A model generated the notes under the pieces. That model was given only the letters and a program-made list of their open reading frames with translations, made no database searches and was not told where the DNA came from. A stretch of 64,000 nt of DNA from an uncultured bacterium (GTDB lineage: Bacteria; Planctomycetota; UBA1135; GCA-002686595), in the NCBI GenBank assembly GCA_937905825.1, contig CALCXM010000012.1, positions 55,646 through 119,645 of the forward strand, given 5' to 3'. Every line of letters begins with the position of its first letter. Within the stretch, counting starts at the first letter, position 1. A program made the translations under genes and the position numbers. Shown one piece after another: positions 35,364-44,050 of this stretch.

Positions 35364-38300
35364 CTAGCGGTCCCGCTTCAAATCCTTCGCCAGATCACGG
35401 GCGCCGAGCATCATGAGCGAGCGCGTGATCAGGTTGTAGCGGCGCTGGGGCTGGCCGAGCCAGAAGCCGCCGGAGAGGGCCAAGGTCGCGTCACTGCCGG
35501 GTTCGCGGCGGGCGACTTGCCGCAGGTCCTTGAGCAAGTCCTCGCTACGAATCGCTCCGTAGTACAGAGCGATCAGGCGCGAGTTTTCGTCGAGCAAGAG
35601 GCTCAAGGGCAAGTCGATGGCGTCGTAGGTGTTGAGCGCTTCCATCAACAGGGATTCGACCACCATCAGGTCCGTGGCGGAAGCGTGCAACGCTTGGGCT
35701 GAGAACCCGAGCTCCTCCATCAGCTGCTTGGTGCTGGATTGGTCGTCGGTCTCGCCGTCCAACGCGACCGGCACCACCATGGCTCCGTTGTTGGCGATGC
35801 GTTTCTTGATGGTTGCCAGCTGGCGCAGGAAGGCCTCGCCGCTGCGGCTCTGCGGATCCCACAGAACCAGTAGTTTGGGCCCCGCGCTGAGCGTCCCCAT
35901 CGCTTGTGGACTGCCGTCTCCAGCGCCAAAGGTGAGGGAACGCAAGGGCATGGAAGCGGCCAGCACGCAACGTTCCACCCCGCGCGGGTTGGGGGCGACC
36001 GGACTAGCCGGGCGGTTTTCAAAGGGGGAGGCTTGGAAGGCCCACTCTGACTTGCGTCCGTCCTGATGGATTTTCCAACCGCGATCGCTCTCTAGGTTCT
36101 CCAAGCTTTGCTGTTCCCCGTCGGGCCAGCGGACATCGATGCGCAGCGGTCCCTGCGCTTCGCCCAAGCCAAAGAACAGTCGCGTGGAGCTTTGGCCCAA
36201 CAAGCCTTCGCCTGCATACACCGTGCGTGTGACGAGCTTGCCGTCGGAGCGCGTGACTTGAACGCGAGCACCGATGGCACCCGCGGGGCCGTTCTTGCCC
36301 ACAAGCTCGACGGCAACGCGATGGGAGCGCGTGCCCTGCCGGTTGCGAATCAAGCGCAGGCGCGGTCCGGTGCGGTTGACCAACAAGAGATCCTCGATCC
36401 CATCTCCGTCCCAGTCCACTCGGGAGGCGACGCGGCCATCGTCGATGAAGTCCACGTCGCTGATGGGGGAGACGTCGGCGAACTCCGCCTTCCCCATGTT
36501 CAGGTACACGTTGTTGTGCTCGTAGCCGTTGTAGGAATAGCCCTCAAACTGGTTGAAGAAGCTCAAGGCGCCCCAGTTGCGGAAGTACTCCTGCATGCCA
36601 CTGGCCGGCGGGGGGGTGATGCGCACGATCCAGCGCCAGAAGAGCGACTCCACATCTGCTTCGTGCTTGGCGGTAATGAATCCGTTGGGCACGTAGAGGT
36701 CCGGTAGACCGTCCAAGTTCCAATCGTAGAAGATCGCGCCCCAAGCCCAGCCTCCATGATCCACACCGGAGAGTTGACCTGACTCGCGGAACTTGCCTGG
36801 GCCATCTTGCAAGAGCAGAGAGTTGCCCTCGGCCATGCGACGATGGGCTCGACGCACCGCTTCGTCTGCGGGGCGGTAGGTTGCTTCCGCGGTCGCGCGC
36901 AGGCCCGGGGCGGAGTACATGTTGGTCACGTAGACGTCCAAGTCTCCGTCCATTTCCACGTCCGCCAAGCTGATGCCCATGCCTGCACAGGCGTCGAGCA
37001 TGCCCAGCTCCGCGGCGCGATCGACAAACTTGCCGCTTTCGTTCACGAACAAGTTGTTGGGCCCAAAGTCGTTCACCACGTACAGGTCGATCAAACCGTC
37101 GCCGGTGAAGTCGTCCCATAGGGAAACGAAGCTGTAGCGAGGAGCTGCCGAGTCGAGGCCCAGCTCTTCGCCGGCGAGTCGGAAGGAGCGCTTGCCCTCA
37201 TTCTGCCAGTAGAGGTTCGCGGCTCCGTTGGTCGCATCGTGATAGGGCGTCGGCACGCCTTCTTCTCCGGCACCCACGGGGTAGCGCGATGCGTAGATGT
37301 CGAGGTCCCCGTCCTGATCGGGATCTGCGCTGCAAAGCGAGTAGATGGGGGAGTTGCCGGGTCCGTCCAAGAGTTGCGGCTCGGAGAATTTGCCCGAGCC
37401 ATCGTTCCAGAACAGGATGATCTCTGCGCCGCGGGCCAAGGCCAAGTCCAAGCTGTGATCGCCATCCAAGTCGATCAACAAGGCGCCGCGAGTCGTATCG
37501 AGCACGTCGACTCCCGCTTCGGCCGCGCCGTCCAGCACGGTGCCATCGGCTTGATGCAACAGCAAACGGTTGGGGAAACCACCCCGCTGCGAAACGTAGA
37601 TGTCTTCCAGTCCGTCCCCGTTCACGTCACCGAGGGCCATGCCAAGGATCCCCGTGCCCGCCGGCAGGTTGCGGCGGTCGTCGATGCGGAAGTAGTCTTC
37701 GCTACCGAGGGCCAGTTCGCGATCCCAGTTTTCAAGGGCGCCGAAAACGTGCCCCGAGATCGCTTGGAACGCGGGAGCCTTGCGCGTGATCATGCGCATG
37801 GAACGGCCCTGGACCCCTTGAATGCGCGGAAGGGAGCGGCTGGCTTCGGCGCTCAAGACACGCAGGCTAAGCTCCATGTCAATCATGGCGGGGGCCGCTT
37901 GCCGTTCACCGACGATGCGCAACTCCACGTCGAGCACCCAGTGTCCTTCTTGCTCCTGGCGTACGGCGACGACCGAAGCGCTGACCCGCGTCTTGGACCA
38001 CCCTTCGCTTTGGTAGCTGGCGCTCAGTTCCTGGGCAGCAAGAGTTGTCTCGCTGAGTGCAGCGTCTTGAACAAGATAAGTCTCGTCCTCGAAGCGCGCT
38101 CCCGTGAACTCGGGAGCACACTTCATGAAGCCTTCGAACCCGGGGGCCAGTGCCGCGATTTGGGCGGGGTCCGCGCTGGTCAGGATGGCTTGGAACAACT
38201 CCGCGCAGCCGGACTCGATCTTGATCGCGAGTTTTTCTGCGTGGCTGTCGTCCCCTTCGGCGTGGATTCGCTTGCGCAGATCATCGCCCCACTCGGGCAA

Positions 38301-38603
38301 GATCGAAGGGTGCCCGGGGACGGTCCGCACTGGGCCATTCAACTCCACAGGAAACTCTTCCGCATGGGGCAGCGGTCCGCGCTCGGAACCCTGTCGAGTT
38401 CGCGCCGCTTGCGCCTGTGGTCGGGCAGTGGCGCGGGAATTCGTGGGCGCGGGTTCCGGGTCCGATTGGGTTTCGCTGCCACAACTCGCTGCGGCCAAGC
38501 CGAGCAGCAGGGAGCCGAAGAGCGTCGACAGGTTCCCGCGTGTCCCGGGAGTTGAGTCTTCCGCTCGGTGCCTGAATTGTGAGCGAGAAGTAAATGCGGC
38601 CAT
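35364..38603 (-). CDS. CRTAC1-like FG-GAP/UnbV lipoprotein with a thioredoxin-like C-terminal domain lacking CxxC
   Basis: A 1079-residue protein with a lipoprotein-like signal (GLAAASC, Cys41) after a long basic N region. About 60-270 is a domain without assignment; FG-GAP repeats with DVNGDGLED, DLDGDHSLD, DPDQDGDLD and DVEMDGDLD loops span 280-740; an ASPIC/UnbV segment follows (GAIGARVQV…FFGLGEAQGPLRIDVRWPDG, 760-840). Residues about 880-1050 resemble a thioredoxin/peroxiredoxin fold (LLVLWDPQSRSGEAFLRQL), but the CxxC is absent (SRSG), so redox activity is not expected. Its gene is 57 bases downstream of the degenerate alkaline-phosphatase-fold gene and may be co-transcribed with it. Confidence 0.84.
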   Translation of the reverse strand: MAAFTSRSQFRHRAEDSTPGTRGNLSTLFGSLLLGLAAASCGSETQSDPEPAPTNSRATARPQAQAARTRQGSERGPLPHAEEFPVELNGPVRTVPGHPSILPEWGDDLRKRIHAEGDDSHAEKLAIKIESGCAELFQAILTSADPAQIAALAPGFEGFMKCAPEFTGARFEDETYLVQDAALSETTLAAQELSASYQSEGWSKTRVSASVVAVRQEQEGHWVLDVELRIVGERQAAPAMIDMELSLRVLSAEASRSLPRIQGVQGRSMRMITRKAPAFQAISGHVFGALENWDRELALGSEDYFRIDDRRNLPAGTGILGMALGDVNGDGLEDIYVSQRGGFPNRLLLHQADGTVLDGAAEAGVDVLDTTRGALLIDLDGDHSLDLALARGAEIILFWNDGSGKFSEPQLLDGPGNSPIYSLCSADPDQDGDLDIYASRYPVGAGEEGVPTPYHDATNGAANLYWQNEGKRSFRLAGEELGLDSAAPRYSFVSLWDDFTGDGLIDLYVVNDFGPNNLFVNESGKFVDRAAELGMLDACAGMGISLADVEMDGDLDVYVTNMYSAPGLRATAEATYRPADEAVRRAHRRMAEGNSLLLQDGPGKFRESGQLSGVDHGGWAWGAIFYDWNLDGLPDLYVPNGFITAKHEADVESLFWRWIVRITPPPASGMQEYFRNWGALSFFNQFEGYSYNGYEHNNVYLNMGKAEFADVSPISDVDFIDDGRVASRVDWDGDGIEDLLLVNRTGPRLRLIRNRQGTRSHRVAVELVGKNGPAGAIGARVQVTRSDGKLVTRTVYAGEGLLGQSSTRLFFGLGEAQGPLRIDVRWPDGEQQSLENLESDRGWKIHQDGRKSEWAFQASPFENRPASPVAPNPRGVERCVLAASMPLRSLTFGAGDGSPQAMGTLSAGPKLLVLWDPQSRSGEAFLRQLATIKKRIANNGAMVVPVALDGETDDQSSTKQLMEELGFSAQALHASATDLMVVESLLMEALNTYDAIDLPLSLLLDENSRLIALYYGAIRSEDLLKDLRQVARREPGSDATLALSGGFWLGQPQRRYNLITRSLMMLGARDLAKDLKRDR

Positions 38604-38660
38604 AGGGCCTGGTTTTACGTGAGATGCACGAAATCGTCAAGCAGCATCGGCCCTCAGCAA

Positions 38661-40847
38661 TTAGCGAAGAGACTCACAGTTTGCGCAGGGGCAGTTGGGG
38701 TCCACCAGGGCTGCCGAGCTCCCTGGCGCCAGCTTCGATGCGGCTTCCATGCGCTGCACCAATGTGTTCCTTAGGCGGCGGGCGTCGGTTCCCTGCTGCG
38801 TGGCCAAGTCGCTCAAGCAGTTGGGGTCTGTGCTGAGGCGGAACAAGGCCAAGGCGTGTTGTTCTGGCGTCGGCTCCACGCTCAAGTCCAGGCGCAGCAG
38901 CCAGGGCTGCTCCAGCAGAACGATGGTTTTCGAATCTCCGCTCAAGGCCAGCCGTGCGATGGCGTCGGCTGGAACCGCGTTGAACAAATCCCTACCGGGA
39001 AAGGCTGCGCCGTCGTGGCCCAAGAGGTTCAAGAGCGTGCGCCCAAGGTCTTGTGTGGAGACCGCTGCCGATGCGCGCGTTCCTGGCTCGATACCAGGTG
39101 CTTTGATCAGCAACGGAACAGACAAGCTGGACTTGCAGAGGTTCCCGTGACCGAAACGGAATTCACCTGCCCGGCGCAGGTTCTCCCCATGGGCGCCTAC
39201 GTAGGCGATGACTCCCTGGGCGAAGCGATCGATGGCGATCAATTGTGCGAGTTGCCCGTCGAGGGCGCTGATGCTCCCGTCGTACAGAGCTTCCGTGTAG
39301 AACGGATCCCCAATCAGCGGATTCCATTCCGGGGCGAACTCGAAGGCCGACACGGGTGAAGTGGGATCAAAGGGGTCGATGTTGTTCGGGTAATAGCGGC
39401 GGAGGATTTGCTTGGGAGGCTCGTAGGGTGCCCGGGCTTCGCTGACTTGAACCCAGGCGAAGAGCGGCAAGTCCTTTGCTTGGTCGAGCCATTCGGCCAG
39501 GGCGTCGATGGACTGCTTAGCCGAGCGTCGGTCGTCCAAGCCAGGGGAAGAGAAGCGGTCGAAGCCGGTTCCGCAGACGCTGAGTGCACCGCTACCGAGG
39601 GAGGCGAAGGTCCTGTAGCCGAGCCCTGCGAATTGCCCGGCCAAGGTCACCCCTCGTTCTTTGCCCAACTCGAAGTTCGCGAGGGCGTTTCCACTGAAGA
39701 GCACCTGGTGCGAGCGCTGGCTGCCGTTGCTGGGGGCGCTGGCATCCAGGAAAGCCATGCCGTTCTTCGCGAGGGAATCCAAGGTCGGCGTGTGCACTTG
39801 GCCGTCGCCTCCTAGGAACCCCAGGTGATCCGCGCGATGGCTGTCTGCTGTGATCAAGAGCAGAGTCTTTGGCTTGCTTTGGGGCTGCAGCAGTTCGGGG
39901 ATGCCGAGCACCGACAAGCGAGCTTCGCCTTCCGCCGCCTCGAGGCGAAAGGTGGCTTGCACCTGTTTGCCAACGAACGCAGTCAAGGGCACGACGGCGG
40001 AACGCCAGCGGGGCTGTGCGTTGTTGTCTTCGAGGAATTCGTAGCGCGACTCGAGCGGGTCCTGATCCTGTGCAGAGAAAGTTGCGACCAAGGTCGGTTG
40101 CGTGCCTGCCAGCATCGCCGACTTCGGCAGGGCATAGCTGAATTCGAGCCGTTGGGAGGCATCCTTCACCAAGAACTCGCAACTCAGTTCCGCGGCGGAG
40201 GAGAGGCACCTTCCCGGACGGGCTTCGCTGCCCATTTCGATCATGGCCACGCCGCCGAAGGCCTCGGACGGAATCGATCCACCCAATGCGGCGTCTTCGA
40301 GGCGAATGTTGACGATTCCCGCAGGATAAGGTCCGGGTGGCAGAAGTAGGGCCAAGTGATCGCAGGACAGCTCACCTGTGACCGCCGGGTCGAAGTTCAA
40401 CACCACGTGCTGAGTCTTGGTGGCCGTCGCTAGTTGAATGCCAATCTCCCGTTGCACTTCACCTGCGAGCAGGAGTTGTGCGCGCAGCGCGAGGGGTTGG
40501 CCGCGCACGATGATGTCGAGAGTCAGGCGCGGCGTATCCCGGAACTCAATCAGTGCCGGAAGGTGAACCTGGGAATCGGACTGGTGGTGAATCGCGCGTA
40601 CCATTTGCGGCCCGTTTGGAAGCACTTCGAGCTTGGTGTCCCCCAGGATCCAATCGTCCGTGGCGCCCTCGCGTTCCAGGTTTTGCCAATCGATCCTGGT
40701 GCCGGTCGCCGAAGTGGGCGCTGCCTGGATGGCGTCACCGGTTAGTTGAAGTCGTTGCACCGCGGGGCTGTCCGCCCGCGCGTCGCCCGCAATAAAAACG
40801 AGGGCCAGGATCGACCCAACGCAAACAAGGAATCGGAGACGCTGCAT
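38661..40847 (-). CDS. Exported alkaline-phosphatase-fold protein with altered metal site, probable pseudoenzyme
   Basis: A 728-residue protein with an ordinary signal peptide (…AGDARA, about 1-25). Residues 30-315 form beta-rich domains like those of the protein at 6213-8567, and 325-690 the alkaline-phosphatase-superfamily domain (LITADSHRADHLG). The nucleophile loop reads NGSQRSHQVLFSG with Ser376 at the catalytic position, and the conserved DHGE metal motif reads GAHGEN, Ala552 in place of Asp. The following GEH is also lost. Catalysis is therefore doubtful. The C-terminal NCPCANCESLR resembles the CPCxxC tail of the 6213-8567 protein. The ATG at 40847 opens the signal peptide. It lies 11 bases from the methyltransferase gene on the same strand. 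Confidence 0.82.
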   Translation of the reverse strand: MQRLRFLVCVGSILALVFIAGDARADSPAVQRLQLTGDAIQAAPTSATGTRIDWQNLEREGATDDWILGDTKLEVLPNGPQMVRAIHHQSDSQVHLPALIEFRDTPRLTLDIIVRGQPLALRAQLLLAGEVQREIGIQLATATKTQHVVLNFDPAVTGELSCDHLALLLPPGPYPAGIVNIRLEDAALGGSIPSEAFGGVAMIEMGSEARPGRCLSSAAELSCEFLVKDASQRLEFSYALPKSAMLAGTQPTLVATFSAQDQDPLESRYEFLEDNNAQPRWRSAVVPLTAFVGKQVQATFRLEAAEGEARLSVLGIPELLQPQSKPKTLLLITADSHRADHLGFLGGDGQVHTPTLDSLAKNGMAFLDASAPSNGSQRSHQVLFSGNALANFELGKERGVTLAGQFAGLGYRTFASLGSGALSVCGTGFDRFSSPGLDDRRSAKQSIDALAEWLDQAKDLPLFAWVQVSEARAPYEPPKQILRRYYPNNIDPFDPTSPVSAFEFAPEWNPLIGDPFYTEALYDGSISALDGQLAQLIAIDRFAQGVIAYVGAHGENLRRAGEFRFGHGNLCKSSLSVPLLIKAPGIEPGTRASAAVSTQDLGRTLLNLLGHDGAAFPGRDLFNAVPADAIARLALSGDSKTIVLLEQPWLLRLDLSVEPTPEQHALALFRLSTDPNCLSDLATQQGTDARRLRNTLVQRMEAASKLAPGSSAALVDPNCPCANCESLR

Positions 40848-40858
40848 AAAGATAGGGC

Positions 40859-41641
40859 TCACGCGAGGGGGGCGTTGGGCTTGATCGCGCGGGTGGCTAG
40901 CATGTCGGGCATGTAGTGACAAAGCAGGCGGTCGGGCTCGGAGTCTTCATAGAACCCGGCCAGCAAGAATCCGGCGTCCAGTTGTCCACCGATTTGATCT
41001 TCCAGGGTGTGGCTGAACTCGAAGGTGTGAAATTGCTCGAGGATCTCTGCGCGCTCCTCTTCCAGTTGACTCTTGGCGTCGGAGTACGGCAAAGGGAAAC
41101 GGGGGATCAACTCGCCGCGGTCTTCTTCGAGTGGGTCAAAGATGTAACTCGCGGGGGCCATGAAGCCACTGAGCAGAACGCCACCGGGACGCAAGACGCG
41201 AAAGGCTTCCTTCCAGACCTGCCTGACTTCCGGGGCGTAGCAGTTGGAAACGGGATGGAAGAGAATGTCGAAGGACTCGGCTTCGAAGCAGGAGAGATCG
41301 TGCATGTAGCCCTCGACAGTCTTGAGTTCGACTCCGTCGCGGGCGGCCACCATCGAGTCGTGTTCCAGTTGTCGCGGGGACGCGTCGAAGACTGTCACGC
41401 GTGCACCGGCGGCTGCCAACACGGGGCCCTGTTGCCCGCCGCCGGAGGCGAGTGCTAGGAGGTCCTTGCCGGCGAGGTCTCCGAACCAGGCGCGCGGAAC
41501 GGACTTGCCGGAGGTCAAGAGCACCTGCCAATCGCCCTGGCGTGCGCGCTGAATCGTCTCGGAGGAAACGGGCAGGGTCCAGTGGTCACCCGCCTCGACG
41601 CGCCGATTCCAGCCGTCGCGATTGACCTCATTGATGTTCAT
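40859..41641 (-). CDS. SAM-dependent class I methyltransferase
   Basis: A 260-residue cytosolic enzyme. The SAM-binding glycine motif LLALASGGGQQGP (about 77-89), the acidic VTVFDAS and the FRVLRPGGVLLSGF block are typical of type-11-like methyltransferases. The substrate is unknown. The ATG at 41641 (MNINEVNRDGWNRR) precedes the conserved N-terminal motif; the open frame continues upstream without support. It is first of a likely three-gene minus-strand group with the two large exported proteins, and divergent from the FG-GAP lipoprotein. Confidence 0.85.
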   Translation of the reverse strand: MNINEVNRDGWNRRVEAGDHWTLPVSSETIQRARQGDWQVLLTSGKSVPRAWFGDLAGKDLLALASGGGQQGPVLAAAGARVTVFDASPRQLEHDSMVAARDGVELKTVEGYMHDLSCFEAESFDILFHPVSNCYAPEVRQVWKEAFRVLRPGGVLLSGFMAPASYIFDPLEEDRGELIPRFPLPYSDAKSQLEEERAEILEQFHTFEFSHTLEDQIGGQLDAGFLLAGFYEDSEPDRLLCHYMPDMLATRAIKPNAPLA

Positions 41642-41749
41642 GGGCCCAACGGTACGGAGTCCCCCTCGATTGACAAGCCCATCATTGGCGGCGAGTTTCC
41701 GCTGGCGCCCATTGCGGGCCAGGGGCGCCGGGCTCAGGATAGTCCCGCC

Positions 41750-44050
41750 ATGCATCGACCCATGTTTTCCAAGAGTATGCTCCCGCTCGCCCTCCTCGTG
41801 TGCGCCTGTGGTTCCGAGGGCGAGACCCCTGCAGGATCCTCTGGATCCGAGCACGGGGCGGCAGCGGAGCGTGCAGAGACCGAACCTTCCAGGGAGGCGT
41901 CCGCTGCAACTCGCGATTCCTCAGAGAGCGACCCGCAGCTTGCAAGCGCTTCGATTGACCTGCAGCTGCACACTCGTCGTGAGCAGGAATTCCTCGGCAG
42001 CCCCGAGTGGTTGGCACACGTTGACGTGGATGGAGACGGGGTCTTGGAAGTGATCGCCGCAACCAACTCGCCCGGTGGTTTGATTCTGTGGCGTGATCCC
42101 CAGGAAGCCCCGGAGAGGATTGCCTTCGGCGACTTTCCCTTGCGTCCCGTGAGTTTCGCGGGGGCGGTGGTTGTGGCGTCGCGCTCGGACAAGACGATCA
42201 GCTTCGTGGACCTCTCCAAACCTGGCGCGCCGCGACTGATCGCGAAGCACGAGCTGGAGGATGTTCCGATGGTGATGGTTGCCGGTGTGCTCGACCCCAA
42301 GCGCGGGGAGGAGTTGATCGTGGCCTGCCGCGAAGGCTTGATCGCCCGCGGCAGTCAAACCAACACATGGACCAGCCAGCGCTTCAACGGTTCCCTGCCG
42401 CGCTGCGCGACGATCTTGAGTCCGGAGCTCGACCTCGTGATCGGCTACCAGGGGAGCAACGCTTTGGAAGTCTTCCGCGCAGGGGCCGCAGATGAGCTGG
42501 AGTTGCGCACGCGAACCGTCTTGCCAGGCACCGCACGCGACCTGCTGGCGATGGATGTGGACGGGGACGGAAACAAAGAACTGCTTGTGGTCGGGGGCGA
42601 TCACGGCGGTTGGATCTTGGGGCCTGGCACGGAGGATCCCTTCGACAAGCGCGCGAAGGGGGTCGAGTTCGAAACCACGGCAATCCCCATGCGCATGATG
42701 CCCTTGCCCGAACAGCGCGTTGGCGACGAGACCCGCAGCCGCTGGGCGGTCCTGGCCGGGAAGAGTGTCGGCCTTGAGATCTGGAATTGGACCGAGGACG
42801 GTCCCGTGCGCACCAGCTTCAGTTACGCCGGGCAGACCCCAGGGGACTTCTTGCTGCAGGATGGTGACGGGGACGGCCGCGAAGATTTTTGGGTGGCCAA
42901 TCGGGATGCGCACCGCGTCAGCCTGATGCGCATGGGCGAGCTGGGCACCATCGATCCGTACTTGGTGCGCGTCGGTGCCTTCCCCAACGATCTCGCGACG
43001 GGTGACTTGGACGGCGATGGACGGCCCGAAGTCTTCGTGATCAACGCCAAGGACAATGACATCTCCGTGCTGGTGCGCGGGAAGGATCGGCCTCTATTCG
43101 CCAAGTATCGCGTGCCCACGGGACGTTCGCCGCGGGGCGTGCGGTCGGCGGACATCAATTCCGATGGTCATCACGATCTCTTATGGCTCGAGCGGCGGTT
43201 CGATGGAACCCGCCTCAACCTAAGCCTCGGGGACGGTAAGCTGGACTTGAAGACTCCGGCGGAGTACAAGCCGTTTCCCATGGGGATCGGATGTCGCGAG
43301 TTTGTCGTTGCGCGCTTTCCTGTCGACAAGCGCCCGGTGCTGGTGGCCGCCGATCAGGAGGGTCGCAAGTTGATTTGGACTCGCGTGGGTTCCGGCGAGC
43401 AAGGAGAACTCACCTTCGAACCGCTCGGGGAACTGGCCTTGCCGGATCCGCCGCGAACCATTGCGACGCTGCACGCCGGTGGCCAGGCCCGGGGCGTGGT
43501 GGTCGCCATGCAGAAAACGCGCGAGCTGTCTGTCGTGCAGCTCTACACGCCCAATGTCAGTCCGGAGGGGCTGATGGCCTGGGAGCTTCAAGCCCAAATC
43601 GAACTGCCCGGGGCCGTGCTCGACATCGACACGGGGGACTTGGACGGCAACGGGATTGAGGACGTGCTCTACCTGGCCTCCGATCGTGAGGGCAGCGTGC
43701 AAGGTCACGTGCGTCCGTTGATGGTGCAGGGCGCGGTCCTGCAGCCAGTGGGTCGCTTCCATACGGACCTCTTGCCGCAGCGCGTGCTCGCGAAGGACTT
43801 CAACGGCGACGGACTGGCGGAGATCTTCGTGGCGAACCTGGACAGCCACAACGTGAACGCTTGGCGAACGATCCAGGGGCCGGACGGACTGAGTTTCGTG
43901 CGCTTGAGGGACGTGGGCGCCGGTGCCGGTTGCATCGCGCTTGGTAGCATGGACTACGAAGGCGACGGAGACGAAGACCTCTTGGTGGTCGACTCCGCCA
44001 ACGACGGCATCAGCCTGATTTTGAACGAGATGGACGCGAGCGGGAACTAG
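41750..44050 (+). CDS. FG-GAP repeat lipoprotein
   Basis: A 766-residue protein with a lipoprotein-type signal (LLVCAC) followed by a Ser/Glu/Ala-rich linker (about 20-65) and a chain of beta-propeller repeats to the end. Calcium-type loops include DVDGDGVLE, DVDGDGNKE, DGDGDGRED, DLDGDGRPE, DINSDGHHD, DLDGNGIED, DFNGDGLAE and DYEGDGDED. It lacks the UnbV part seen in its neighbours. Likely cell-surface binding or adhesion. The ATG at 41750 starts the signal. Its TAG stop lies in a CTAG shared with the convergent gene. Confidence 0.84.
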   Translation: MHRPMFSKSMLPLALLVCACGSEGETPAGSSGSEHGAAAERAETEPSREASAATRDSSESDPQLASASIDLQLHTRREQEFLGSPEWLAHVDVDGDGVLEVIAATNSPGGLILWRDPQEAPERIAFGDFPLRPVSFAGAVVVASRSDKTISFVDLSKPGAPRLIAKHELEDVPMVMVAGVLDPKRGEELIVACREGLIARGSQTNTWTSQRFNGSLPRCATILSPELDLVIGYQGSNALEVFRAGAADELELRTRTVLPGTARDLLAMDVDGDGNKELLVVGGDHGGWILGPGTEDPFDKRAKGVEFETTAIPMRMMPLPEQRVGDETRSRWAVLAGKSVGLEIWNWTEDGPVRTSFSYAGQTPGDFLLQDGDGDGREDFWVANRDAHRVSLMRMGELGTIDPYLVRVGAFPNDLATGDLDGDGRPEVFVINAKDNDISVLVRGKDRPLFAKYRVPTGRSPRGVRSADINSDGHHDLLWLERRFDGTRLNLSLGDGKLDLKTPAEYKPFPMGIGCREFVVARFPVDKRPVLVAADQEGRKLIWTRVGSGEQGELTFEPLGELALPDPPRTIATLHAGGQARGVVVAMQKTRELSVVQLYTPNVSPEGLMAWELQAQIELPGAVLDIDTGDLDGNGIEDVLYLASDREGSVQGHVRPLMVQGAVLQPVGRFHTDLLPQRVLAKDFNGDGLAEIFVANLDSHNVNAWRTIQGPDGLSFVRLRDVGAGAGCIALGSMDYEGDGDEDLLVVDSANDGISLILNEMDASGN

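Noticed and set aside
37239..38555. 438-codon open frame on the plus strand opposite the CRTAC1-like gene
   Set aside because: Antisense shadow without motifs, signal peptide or ribosome site; the minus-strand gene has clear domain content.
44047..44050. Shared CTAG stop of convergent genes as a regulatory signal
   Set aside because: CTAG is palindromic, so TAG stops on both strands overlap by chance geometry; similar 4-base overlap occurs at 26784-26787.
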